Assembly: GCA_021018815.1 (NCBI GenBank)
Contig: JAITYX010000010.1
Coordinates: forward strand, 4,278,001-4,342,000
Direction: 5' to 3'
DNA length: 64,000 bases
Source of the DNA: Talinum fruticosum
Taxonomy: Eukaryota > Streptophyta > Magnoliopsida > Caryophyllales > Talinaceae
A program made the position numbers and the translations under genes. The notes under the pieces were generated by a model. That model was not told the DNA's origin and searched no databases. It saw nothing but the letters and a program-made list of their open reading frames with translations. Shown piece after piece: positions 22,978 to 33,654 of the stretch (positions are counted from its first letter, which is position 1; each line of letters opens with the position of its first letter).

Positions 22978-23329
22978 AAGCATGCTTACTTAGAAAGATG
23001 AATTAACACAATAATTCAATAAAACTTAAATCATGAAGTCGGACTTGAGTTTATGCACATTAAACCAAATGTTTGAACATGCAATATATCCGAGTGTTGT
23101 TTGAGTGACTCGGAATTGTGTGCGAACGAGTATGCTTTATGAGTCAATCGGAATCAAGTTAGAACACATGCAATGGTTTCTATAACACTCGAGAAAGATT
23201 CTATATCACTCAGAAAAGTTTCTAAGACACTTAGAATGACTTGTAATCAAAACCTTGTAAGAGATGAGGTCTTATATTTGGTTCCTTGATAGAACTCGGA
23301 ATGATGTATATGTAAAGTCCGAGTCTTCA

Positions 23330-23342
23330 ATCTCCCCTTTTT
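23330..23342 (-). other. Polypurine tract, element C
   Basis: ATCTCCCCTTTTT on the plus strand, the exact complement of the PPT of B, directly adjoining the 3' LTR. Confidence 0.9.
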
Positions 23343-23808
23343 GATGAAAGGCATTCCATACTTAGATAGAAACTTTGTTAGTGATATAGATCTCGTTTTT
23401 CATCCTTTCTCAAAGCATAAGTAAGAAAAAACATGATAGAATTGTAAAGAGTAGATACATTGAATGAAACTTATATTCTATAAGAGCAAATAAACTTAGA
23501 TTGCATAAAAAGAGCTAAAGTATCGGAGCAAAAAAAAAATTACCGAGGAACAGAGCAATGATGGACTGAATTGAAACTTAAAAGTAATAAACTCAGGAAT
23601 AATTCCAACTCGGAAGGCAATAAACATTATAATTTAAACTAAAAATTTACACAAAAGAGGCTGAGAGAAATTCCCCCAAAACAAGGCAACAAATTTTTCT
23701 AACTATTCTCCCCTTGCCTCTCAGCAAAATAAAATGAGGAAGAATGTATGAAGAAGATACAGATTTGTATGTCTGGACAAAAAAATTTAAAAACAGCAAC
23801 ACAAAATT
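23343..23808 (-). other. 3' untranslated region of element C
   Basis: AT-rich and non-coding, corresponding to 15021-15556 in B, including the complement of the CTTGCCTCTCAGCAAAA stretch. Confidence 0.65.
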
Positions 23809-25522
23809 TTAAGATGGAGGAGAGGGAGCGAGCCTGAGTCGAGGATGGTGGACGTGCGGTGCACCTTCGCCGATAAGATCTTGAAAATGTAGACGAATGA
23901 GGCGGTGGTAGCGCTGGGATCTCTGGAATGGGCTTAGCTCGAGTGGCTGACCTAGAACTAGGTCGTCCAAAGGCTCATCCACCTGGAACTCAGCTGATGA
24001 GGGGTGTGCTCGGGCTGATCGACCATGGTCGGTAGGGTCTTCGACCCACTCGGACTCACTGTCCGAGCTTATCACTTCGATAGGAGTTCGGAGCACCTTG
24101 GCCTTCTGTTGCTCCTACCGCTTGTTCCGCTTCCTTCTCCCCTTCCTCGGATGGAGCTGCCTTAGCCGCAGGCTCCTCCTCCTCCTCCTCCTCCTCTTCT
24201 TCTTCTTCTTCTTCTTCTTCTTCTTCTTCTTCTTCTTCTTCTTCTTCTTCTTTTTCTTCTTCTTCTTCTTCTTCTTCTTCTTCTTCTTCTTCTTCTTCTT
24301 CTTCTCCTTCTTCTTCGGAGGAGGAGGATTTGGCTGGACTCGAGGATTCTTCAAATGTATCCGAGTCCACCGGATCTCGAGCCACCTTAGAGCGTCGTTC
24401 CTGGAGGTTCTAAATAACTCCCTCTACTCCTTAACCAGTGCCTTCATCTCGAGAAGCACGTCTTCCCGCTTCTCGGATTTGGGATTAAGCTATTTTTTTA
24501 TTAATGGCCATAGACTATAAGATAATCTTGAATGACCGGAGGGTGTCCTTGAACTCGGTGGACATCGAGGAGATTTTGTCCATCACAACAGAGGACAAAG
24601 CGGAAGAAAGACCTTAAGAAACACACTGAAGTGAAGGCACCACCAGGTGGACGAGGTAGAGAAAGAGGTGATTGGAGTGCGAGTCCGAGGTGGAGAAGAG
24701 GGCCTCGGTTCGACCTATGAACCTAGGCACCTGGTTGGGTCTCCTGGTATCTATACCCAAGGAGTTCCTTTTTGCCAACTATAATGGCAGCCTCACAAAC
24801 CGCGTTAAGATCCGAGGGAAGAGGAACTTTGAATTATTTGAAGATGAGGGTGAGAAAAGCCCCGATAGGAAGTGGGGTGTTCTTCTTGGTCCGAGTCCGA
24901 GTAGGCACCACCGCCATTTGCTCGATTATATCAGGAAAAAGGTCTACTTCGTAGTCGTCGAGGATGTCATACAGAGCTTTTAGATGCTTCGAGTTGGGGT
25001 TCTCCTTGCTAGAATGTTATGAGAAGAAACTTCTCATCGGCAGAAAACAAAGAAGGCGAGCTTCTAATTTGAGTTGGGTCGAGAGAAGTTTTTGCGTGAC
25101 CTAGGGAATTCTTTAGCGTACTTCTCAAAGAAGTCATCAGCAACCTCATTGAAAGGTATGGGGTTGCTTGTTTAAAAACATAGAAGATACTTTAAAGAGG
25201 CGGTGAAGAAGAGAGGTGTTGATGCGAACGGTTATGTTTTGAACTCTTGAGGTGAGGATACCCTCAAAGCTAGAAAGATTTGTGTAGAACTCGAAACGAG
25301 TTACGGGTATATGAACTCACCGAAATAGAGGAAATTGTAAACCCCTGTTTATTTGATATGAGCTAACTATGAAAACTTTGTGGTCGAGAAGAATTTTTCA
25401 TCCAACGTAAGATGTTGGGTGACAATAGGTTTTGAAGGATTGGAGGGGCCTTCTTGACTTTTGCAACGGGGTTTCTTGGTGGCGGAACTAAGAAAATCAT
25501 GGTGGGAACCTCTTTTCGGCAT
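23809..25522 (-). pseudogene. Extra (env-like) ORF of element C, broken
   Basis: The start codon at 25522-25520 (MPKRGSHHDFLSSATKKPR) has the same MPKR beginning as in A and B. The conserved block IVTQHLTLDEKFFSTTKFS (about 25440-25380) is followed by stops. The C-terminal half is open at 24385-24056, where a Ser/Glu segment (SDTFEESSSPAKSSSSEEE) expands into a long polyglutamate run. The tail (24096-23809) reads SDSESEWVEDPTDHGRSA, then LDDLVLGQPLE, and ends PSPPS. A Glu tract in this place is shared with B but far shorter there. Confidence 0.72.
24172..24318. repeat. (CTT/CTC)n microsatellite encoding polyglutamate
   Basis: About 147 bases of CTC, CTT and TTC triplets. On the minus strand, in the extra-ORF frame, they read as GAG/GAA glutamate codons for close to 50 residues. 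Other frames give poly-Lys, poly-Arg or, on the plus strand, poly-Phe and poly-Leu, all artefacts of the repeat. Confidence 0.95.
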
Positions 25523-25789
25523 GTTTGATGTGGAAAAGAGAGAGAGAGAGATGAACTTTTGTGAAAGAGAAGGAGAGAGATAGAGATAGCTCTACGAAAG
25601 TGAGCGGAAAAAGAAAATGAAAGAGTAGAAAGAGAGAGCTGAGAGTGACAGAGCTTACTTGAGATGACCTTCACTTAGCTTGAGAGCGACGAGAGTTTCT
25701 TTGATCACAGAGAGCTTGCTCGAGTTGAAGTAATTGAGAGAGTGAAAGTAAGTAGACAAGTAAAGAAACAAAATCAAGGAAAAGGGCGC

Positions 25790-25797
25790 TATTTATA
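25790..25797 (-). promoter_or_regulatory. TATA box upstream of the extra ORF, element C
   Basis: TATTTATA on the plus strand, i.e. TATAAATA on the minus strand in the context CTCTATAAATAGCGCC. It lies 267 bases before the ATG at 25522, matching the box at 13132 in B. The intervening leader is CT-rich on the minus strand. Confidence 0.6.
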
Positions 25798-26189
25798 GAG
25801 AAAGAAATGTCCTTCGCTCGTCGTTCGACACGGTTCTTCAATGGTCACTTAGACTGGTGTGACTGTTCCGCTCTCTAATGGTTAGAATTCTAGCGATTGT
25901 CTCTCAACGGCTAGTTGTCCGATCGAAATGCGCGAGAGAGAGAGATTTTAAAAGAAATTTCGAAATTCTCCATTGATCTAGAGATGATTTCGAAGTTTGA
26001 TGTCCATTTTCTCAAAATCCGAGTCTAACTTAGTGAAGTTTCGAGTGACTCGAAACCGCAAACAACCAATAACTCGGAGCTCAGTATCACTGGTTCAACT
26101 AAACTAATTATTATTAAAGAAAGAAAGCACACAAAACATAATCATGCAAAGTAATTTCACTTAGAAAAGCACATAATTATGCATTAATC

Positions 26190-27560
26190 ATGCCAAGCGC
26201 ATTCATAATAAAGCAAAGCTGATCCTCACTAAGTGGCTTAGTAAAGATATCAGCTAATTGAAGATTGGTAGGAATGAATTCAAGTTCAATATCACCCTTT
26301 TCAGAATGATCTCTCGGAAAATGATACCGACCTCAATATGTTTAGTCTTTGAGTGATGAACTGGATTCTTGGTGATGCTAATTGCACTTTGATTATCACA
26401 CTTGATTGGAATTGATTTGAATGAAAGTCCAAGATCTCTCAAGTGTTGCTTTATCCATAAAATCTGAGCACACCATGCTCCAGCTGCAATATACTCAACT
26501 TCAGCAGTTGATAGAGCTACTGAGTTTTGCTTCTTTGAGTGCTAAGATATCGAGGATTGACCCGAAACCGGCACGCTCCTGAGGTGCTCTTTCGTCAACT
26601 TTATATCCAGCATAGTCAGCATCCGAGTATCCAGTGAGAGTCGGTTATGAGTCTCTAGAGTACCATAGACCTAAATTCCGACTCCTTGCAAGATATCCGA
26701 ATATTCTTTTCACCGCAGTGAGATGTGATTCTTTTGGATTAGCTTGAAATCTTGCACACAGACAGACACTAAACATTATGTCTGGCCTATTGGAAGTAAG
26801 ATATCACAAAGAGCCAATCATACCTCGGTAGAGTTTCGATCTACTCGCTTTACCTTTCTCATCCGAGTCCAGTTTTATGTTCTGCTGCTCATAGGTGTTG
26901 CTTGTATTTTTGCATCTTGAAGTTTGTACTTCTTCAGCAGCTCCTTGGTATACTTTGATTAATGGACATAGATGCCATCTTTGTCTTGCTTGATTTGTAG
27001 GCCAAGCAAGAAATTGAGTTCTCCCATCATACTCATTTGAAATTCTGTCTCATTAACTTAGAAAAATCTCGACAAAGAATTTCATTAGTAGCTCCAAATA
27101 TTATGTCATCAACATAGATCTGAGCAATAAGAGAAGTCTTTCCCCTTGGTTTTTATAAAAAGAGTCTTGTCAATCTGACCTCTTCTAAAATCATTTTCAA
27201 CCAAGAAATTGCTCGAGTATTTTATACCAAGCTCCGGGAGCTTGTTTAAGACCATAAAGAGCTTTTTGCAATATGAAAACATGATTTTGAAATTATGAGT
27301 TTTCAAATCTAGGGAGCTGCTCAACATAGACTTCCTCTTCAATGAAACCATTGAGAAAAGCACATTTAACATCCATTTGATACAATTTGATATTCATGCT
27401 AGATGCAAATGCCATTAAGATTCTAATAGTTTTAATTTTGGCAACAGGTGCAAAGGTTTTCCCACAATCAATCCCTTCTTCTTGATTGTAACCTTGAGCC
27501 ACAAGTCTAGCCTTATTTCTTACTACCAACCCACCTTCATCCAGTTTGTTCTTGAAAACC
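26190..27560 (-). pseudogene. Element C reverse transcriptase and RNase H, broken
   Basis: RT begins near 27560 with KWVFKNKL. It continues VVRNKARLVAQGYNQEEGID (about 27525-27465), MDVKCAFLNGFIEEEVYVEQ (about 27378-27320) and the catalytic IYVDDIIFGATNE (about 27120-27080). RNase H is at 26640-26200, with CDNQSAISITKNPVHHSKTK (about 26405-26345) and IFTKPLSEDQ near 26240-26215. A few frameshifts remain (about 27300, 27120, 26880 and 26560). This is the best preserved RT of the three Sirevirus-type copies. Confidence 0.88.
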
Positions 27561-27879
27561 CATTTGGTTCCTATGATTGGGTGGTGAGAAGGTCGTTTTG
27601 TCGAGTCCGGACTTGGTTTCTTTCAAATTGATTGAGTTCATCTTGCATGGCCTCTAACCCTTCAGGTTCATTAAGGGCTTCGGTGTATTTTTGGGTTCAG
27701 TTAATTAAATGAATGCAGTGAATGCACATAGATTTTGTAGAGAGGGACGAGTTCTTACCCCACTGTTGATATCGGATAAGATGTTTTCTAGTGGGTGGTT
27801 AGAAGCATACTTGAATGCTCTACATGTTCTCTAGTTCACCAGATCTGCAGGTTGAATTGGTTGATCTTCGGAGTTTGTT

Positions 27880-29197
27880 CTGAGTGAGCTTGTTCATCTG
27901 ATTGACCTTCAACATTCTAAGTTGGCTCTTGAGTTGTCCCATTCCGAGTCATGTTGTTATGAGTCACTTCATTCTAAGTGACTTTGATTTGATTCTTGAT
28001 GAGCTCATTTTCATCAAGATTATCATCTTTGCTGAGCTTCAGTCTGCGAATGTCTACTCACTTGGTTTTTCCTGTTCAATCTCATCAAACACAATGTGGA
28101 TGCTTTCTTCCACTTTGTTAGTTCTTTTATTGAAAATAAGATATTCTTTGCTATGAGATGAATAACCAAGAAAAATACCTTCATCTGATCGAGCATCAAA
28201 CTTGGTCGGGTTATCCTTACCATTGTTGTGAACGAAGCACTTACATCCAAAGGGTTTGAAGTATGAAATGTTGGGTTTCTTCCCTTTGTAGAGCTCTATG
28301 GAGTCTTCTTCAGGATAGGTCTAATGAGGCATCCGTTCAACGTGTAGTTTGTTGTGTTGACTGCTTCGACCCAGAAATAGTAGGGTAGATTATGTTCAAT
28401 TATCATTGCCCTAGCGATTTCTTCAAGAGTTCGGTTCTTCCTCTCTACCACTCCATTTTGTTGAGGAGTTCTTGGTGCTGAGAAGTTGTGAGAGATGTCA
28501 TTCTTGTCATAGAACTCTGCAAATTCTAAGTAGTCGAACTCCCTTCCATGGTCGGTTCGAATTCTCCGAATCCGAGTCCGAGACTCAACTTGGATTTTCT
28601 GCAGAGCTTGCTTAACTCTTTGAATGCTTCATTTTTGTGCATAAGAAAACACACCCAGGTAAATCGTGAGTAGTCATCAACAATAACAAGCACATATGAT
28701 TTACCTTCGAGACTCTTGACAGGGATTTCACCACATAAAACCATATGCAACATTTCAAGCACCTTGGATGTGGAAACAGTATTCAGAGATTTGAAGGATG
28801 ATTTGATTTATTTCCCTTTTGTGCATGTTTCATAGATTTTATCTTTCTTAAATACACAGTTAGGCAGTCCTCCGACTAAATGATGAGATGCAAGGTTTTT
28901 AATGGTGTGCATACTAATATGACCTAGTCTGCAATGCCATGTCCATGAGTAATCATGAAGAGATGCTTTTAAGCAAGATAAATTTTGACTTGGGTTAGAA
29001 AAAGGAATAGTATAGGTGTTACCTGATCTCTTACCTGAGAGCTTGATATCCTTGGTAGCATCATCAAAGATATAACAATTGGTATGGGTGAATCTTAACT
29101 CTTGACCTTTATCACACAGTTGAGAGATGCTGAGCGGATTGTATTTTAACCCTTTGACAAGGTATACTTGGGCTGACCGGATTGCTTCCTTTTCCAA
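27880..29197 (-). pseudogene. Element C integrase region, broken
   Basis: The open stretch 29197-28808 carries LVKGLKYNPLSISQLCDKG (end of protease region) and the zinc-binding region SWTWHCRLGHISMHTIKNLA. A Cys in the second pair has become Tyr (KIYETC versus KICETC in B). The catalytic core reads MLHMVLCGEIP near 28762-28730, so the first catalytic Asp is Val here. CFLMHKNEAFKEL follows. The second Asp is near 28560 (TDHGREF) and the Glu near 28440 (VERKNRT). The C-terminal FDARSDEGIFLGYSS-type sequence is around 28200-28140. A non-coding-looking linker (27880-27570) precedes RT. Confidence 0.85.
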
Positions 29198-29199
29198 TC

Positions 29200-29360
29200 T
29201 TGCCTATCCCAATTATCTTGCCTTTGCTTGTCATCCCCAAACGTGACTTTTCCTCCCTTGTAATCTTCTAACTCAGAAAAGAGTCTTGGATTTCCTTACA
29301 TGTGACGTGAGCATCCAATATCCAGGTACCAATGCCCTTTTGTTATTTTCCGAGCCACCT
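29200..29360 (-). pseudogene. Element C protease active-site region
   Basis: WYLDIGCSRHM is read at about 29328-29296. The catalytic DSG of copia proteases is DIG here, a change expected to inactivate the enzyme. A stop follows where B has MLGD. GGKVTFGDD continues at about 29260-29235 before a frameshift. Confidence 0.75.
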
Positions 29361-29639
29361 ACAAGTCAAAAACAAACTAACCTTTCTCACTTCCTCTAAC
29401 GAACCCGAGTAACTCCCTTTCTCGTGGTTCTTTTACGAGAAAGTAGACTCTTGGGAACCCAGATTTGAATAACTTTGGGTTTGGTATGATTCTGAGTCTT
29501 TCTTTTAGAGAACCGAGTCTGTGTCTCTTTCTTTTGAAAAGCTTTTCTTTTATAAACCAGTGGAGAAGGTTTTCTCCTGTAAGCTGGTCCGGGCCTAGTC
29601 CTCCTTTCATTCTTATGAATGGGACCATGCTCAGCCTTC

Positions 29640-31174
29640 CTGAACTTCACAGTTCTGGAATCCTTTTGAAAAGTTTTGAGTAGGAATTGGATTGCTCCTC
29701 TTTGTTAAAACCAACTCCTTCTTTTCTTAAGGAGACACATTGAGACCATGTCAAGGTTTTTCGACCTTGAGTAAATTTTAAAATAAGCTCTTGAGACTTA
29801 TTAAGCTTTTGCTTCAGATGCTCATTTTCACTTCTGAGCAACTTAGACTCAGTCTCATTAGATTGAGCACTAGTTTTGAGTTCTCTTAGAGTAAGTCTCA
29901 GCTTTTCCAATTCATTTTTTAAAGAGATGCTCTCGAAGTAACGGACTCAAGTTGTTCTTTAAACTGAAATAGAATTGGACTTTTCTTCCAAAGTAAAAAT
30001 ATATTTAGCTAAATCAACTTTGGAGAATTTGAGGAAGTATTCAATTACCTCCGGAGGATTCGTTTCCTCACTGTGTGAGTGATCCGAGTCCGAGTCCGAT
30101 TCGGCTTCGAGTTTGAGAGTGCCATCGGACATTTTGAATCATCCGAGTCCTCATCATCTTCGGATGAGTCTTCATCACTCCAAGTGGCCATCATAGCCTT
30201 TTTCTTCTTTCTGTCTCTCTTCCTTCTAGGATAGTCTTTGACTATGTGTTGCTTGCTGCCACATTCAAAACAATAGGAGTTCTTAGTTAAAGATAACTTT
30301 AAAGGGGAAAAATGTTTACCTTTTCTATCCTTCTTGTCTTTCTTATAGAACTCTTCTCTTGGCTTCTTATCCCATCTTTTGTGCTTCATCATTCTTTTGA
30401 AGCCTTTAGCAATAAGTGTCATAGGATCCTCTTCGAGTCAAACGAACTCAGATTTGCTCCTCTCGTTTTCGAGGCCTTCGGTGCAATGTTCTTTTTAGTG
30501 TCGACCTCTACATCCTCCTCTTCCAGGTGGATCTCATGGGTGAGTAGCTTTCCAATGAGTTCACCTGGCTTCAATAAGGATAGGTTCCGAGCCTCTTCAA
30601 TGGTTGTCACCTTGGGACCCCATCTTCTCTTGGGTAGACTTCGAGTATCTTTCTGCACATTTCCTCGTGGGAAATCTTTCTACCCGGAGATTTGAGATTG
30701 TTAGTAATCTCAGTGAAGCTGATGAACATATGTGTGATGTTCTCTTCTGTCTCCATCTTGAACAGCTCGTATTTGTGAAGATATTGACTTATCTTCGCTT
30801 GTCCGACTTGATTTATGCCTTTATAAGTGTTGACAAGTGTGTCCCACACTTCTTTGGCTGTGTCACAAGCCGACACTTGGCTATATGCTTCCGAGCTGAT
30901 GGTGCACATTAGAATGTTCATCGCCTTGAAGTTCTTTCGAACTTCTCTACTTCATCGATGGTGTACTCGGACTTTGTTTTGGGTATAAGTCTTGTTTCTT
31001 CCATCTTCATTGGAATATAGTTCCCTACTTATATGATGTTCCGGACATCTTCATCGTGATCCAACAGGAAACATTCCATGAGCTTCTTTCGAGTGCACGA
31101 AGTTAGATCCTTTAAACTTTGGTGGTCTCGCTGGAAGATCTTCCTTCATCGAACTCTCCATTGTTCCGAGCCAT
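29640..31174 (-). pseudogene. Element C gag (capsid-like, zinc knuckle), broken
   Basis: ATG at 31174-31172 (MARNNGEFDEGRSSS), with a frameshift in the same place as in B. The main gag core is open at 30921-30607: SACDTAKEVWDTLVNTYKGI, AKISQYLHKYELFKMETEEN, GRKISHEEMCRKILEVYP. The zinc knuckle CFECGSKQHIVKDYPRRK (about 30280-30225) has its last Cys replaced by Tyr. Acidic and coiled segments follow (30180-29650). The order and spacing are those of B. Confidence 0.88.
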
Positions 31175-31220
31175 TTAATCTTTAAACCTTTGGATGGTTA
31201 GATGCTTTCTAAAAGGGTAG

Positions 31221-31231
31221 GCTCGATACCA
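31221..31231 (-). other. Primer binding site, element C
   Basis: On the minus strand TGGTATCGAGC, two bases inside the 5' LTR, resembles the complement of the initiator-Met tRNA 3' end with a one-base gap. Confidence 0.82.
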
Positions 31232-31233
31232 AT

Positions 31234-32755
31234 TGAAGGTTTGCTCTTAGAGAGGCTAAGTCACCCTAAAGGGGGTGAATAGGGTGATGGGGAAATTTAA
31301 ACAAGTAATGGAAGAATAAAACTAGAAATGACTTTGAGGAGAGTCCGAGTTTAGATTGAACTCGAAAAGTACTAACTCGAAAGTTACGTGGAAACCCTCC
31401 TGGGGCGGAAAACCACGGTCAGTGCTAATTTAAACACCAAGTCAAATCCATTATTTTGAATCCACAAAATACAGTAGAAAGACTCAATCGAATTGCTCCC
31501 TTAGACAATTCCTTACAAGATTTTCCTAGACTCGAAATTCCCTATCTCGATCTAGTACTTCCTAACCGAGATAACCTTATAGTTAGGGACAACCGAGCTG
31601 AGTTAACCCTTACAGCTCAGTCAAGGGACCTTACTCGGAAAGTAAGAATGAGTGATTGTAACTTATTACAAGACCTTACAACTTAGAAAGATATTAAGTA
31701 CAAAGTTGGAGTTGTAAGTAGAAGATTGAGTATGAATACAATGACTTTTGCTTGAGTACGTGTATTGACAGTTGGTTCGAGCAATCTTCAAGTCTTGAGA
31801 GTTTGCTTCTATTTATAGATAACCAAGCAGACTAGCCGTTGTGACTATCTTCTTCTTGGAAGTCCTTTGTGACCATTGCGATGGTCTTCCGAGTCACTCG
31901 GAAAATATTAGTTGAGGTGTGATCGTTGGGCAATGACTCTTGACTCCTTTGGAAGTCCCAATCCATTGGTGGTGTCCGAAAAGTAGGGTGAAACCACCGT
32001 TGAGCTTAGCGTTGCAGATTTCCAGCTTTGGATAACGACAACCCCGGCATAGTGTCCGGGCCTAGGTCGAAGTAGGAAAAGTCTTGTCTCGCTGGTGATT
32101 TGACATCTTGAAGCCGGCTACTTTTGTAATTCAAAAGTAGGATAACCTCGTTTGAATAACCTACAAAAGTAAATCAATTTGGTTCTCAAAGTATAAAATA
32201 CTTTGGTCCAAGATTAGACACGAGATAATAATTTAATTAAGATAATTAAGTGTGCAATTATGTGAGTCCTAAAACAGTGGAATTTTCCGAGTCTAATATC
32301 CATTATACTCAAATTCCATCTCGAGTCGATCTAGAAGTAAAGCAAGTCGGATAAAGAACATCGAGTAGAAAAGACTTGATCTAGACTCACAATGTTCGAA
32401 ACAAGCATGTTGACTTAGAAAGATGAATTAACACAATAATTCAATTAAACTTAGATCATGAAATCGGACACTGAGTTTATGCACATTAGAGCAAATGTTT
32501 GAACATGCAATATATTCGAGTGTTGTCCGAGTGACTCGGAACCGTGTGCGAACGAGTATGCTTTATGAGTAAATCAAAATCAAGTGAGAACATATACAAT
32601 GGTTTTCGTAACACTTAGAAAAGATTCTATATCACTCGGAAAAGTTTCTAAGACACTTAGAATGACTTGTAATCAAAACCTTATAAGAGATGAAGTCTTA
32701 TACCTGATTCCTTAATGGAGCTCGGAATGATGTGTATGTAAAGTCCGAGTCTTCA
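31234..32755 (-). repeat. 5' LTR of element C, complete
   Basis: 1522 bases. Plus-strand ends are TGAAGGTTTGC and GAGTCTTCA. The TATA box is at 31810-31817 (TATAAATA on the minus strand). This LTR shows the empty CACTA target site AACAAGCATG (about 32400-32409). The outer flank is GGCTA (32756-32760); the matching left duplication cannot be checked because the other LTR is truncated. Confidence 0.92.
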
Positions 32756-32756
32756 G

Positions 32757-32923
32757 GCTAATGCAAATGGACTCACCTAATATGAGATGATTTTATTTAG
32801 CTAATGCAAATGGACTTGCAAATGGACTCACCTAATATGAGATGATTTTATTTGGTTAATGCAAATGGACTTACCTAATACGAGATGATTTTATTTGGCT
32901 TGGACTAACCTAATATGAGAGGA
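32757..32923. repeat. 43-base tandem repeat, about 3.6 copies
   Basis: Unit GCTAATGCAAATGGACTCAC (first 20 bases) then CTAATATGAGATG and TTTTATTTA. Copies lie at 32757-32799, 32800-32854 (with a 12-base internal duplication TGCAAATGGACT), 32855-32897, and a partial one from 32898. It lies in the presumed 5' leader of the Tat element; Tat-group elements are known to carry tandem repeats in their untranslated regions. Confidence 0.93.
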
Positions 32924-33635
32924 TGCAAAATGAAATGTGATAATGTAAAAAAAATAAAAGGACTGGACAATAAGAAAATAGAACTTCCGGTAAGACCCTT
33001 TCACAAATAGAAACTACTTAGGCTATTAGAAAGATAATTTTAAAATGACATGGAAAAATGCAAACAATGGACCAACCCTATTAGGGAAAAAGGAATTTTT
33101 AACTTGTTGCTAAATGCACATAACGGACAAAGTCTAGGAAATTTAATAAAGTGTTTTATTTTCACCCATGCAAGGGTCTAAATCAAGCACTCCTCACCTA
33201 TTCCTAAAGGCTCACAAGCAGAATATTAAATCTAAAACCTAGAAGTCCTAAAGTTCTATAGCCCAAGAGTTCAAGAGTTTGGATACATGGTGACACATAG
33301 TCCGAAATTTGGTCCCCCATGGGTTGCACGGATAAGGATACCAACCATAATTCCGGTGTCTCTCGGTGAACCAAAAAGGTTTAGCCCGGATGGTGTGCTA
33401 TAAGGGAGGAGGTACCGTTTCCTCGAGCAATCAAGCCTAGTTGGGGTTGCCTACAAGAACCAAGTGGGAGTCTCTCTCCGAAAGGGTAAACAGGGGTACA
33501 ATAAACTTTTCCTAGTGGTCCAAAATAATATTTAAACTAGCTCAAAGGTTGCTAAATGCGGGATGTCTAATGCAAGCGGATCATTAACACACACTACTCA
33601 AATTTTCAAGTTTCGCCCTCTTAATAAAAAGTTTA

Positions 33636-33653
33636 TCCCTAGCGGAGTCGCCA
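33636..33653 (-). other. Primer binding site, Tat-type element
   Basis: Minus strand TGGCGACTCCGCTAGGGA closely matches the PBS TGGCGACTCC.CTGGGGA of Ogre/Tat elements, which pairs with an arginine tRNA (recalled from the literature on these families). Confidence 0.82.
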
Positions 33654-33654
33654 C

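Larger units (their letters stand above)
21493..23329 (-). repeat. 3' LTR of element C, truncated, with CACTA insertion
   Basis: On the plus strand it ends GAGTCTTCA at 23329, the complement of the LTR start TGAAGACTC. Working left it matches 32755 down to about 32342 and then stops at an inverted junction with the preceding plus-strand LTR. The CACTA element occupies 21555-22977. About 1.1 kb of the LTR is missing. Confidence 0.85.
21493..32755 (-). mobile_element. Sirevirus-type Ty1/copia element C, nearly full length
   Basis: Read on the minus strand: 5' LTR 32755-31234, PBS, gag, protease, integrase, RT, RNase H, TATA box, extra ORF, PPT, truncated 3' LTR. Its domains align with those of B in the same order. 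The left (3') LTR is truncated at its U5 side and contains a CACTA transposon. Stops and frameshifts occur throughout, so it is non-autonomous. Confidence 0.92.

Noticed and set aside
24098..24520. Poly-Phe, poly-Leu and poly-Lys frames across the triplet repeat
   Set aside because: Shadows of the (CTT)n microsatellite. Only the minus-strand Glu frame is continuous with sequence conserved in element B.
32757..32923. Possible CRISPR-like array
   Set aside because: Units are contiguous without unique spacers, and the context is a plant retroelement leader.
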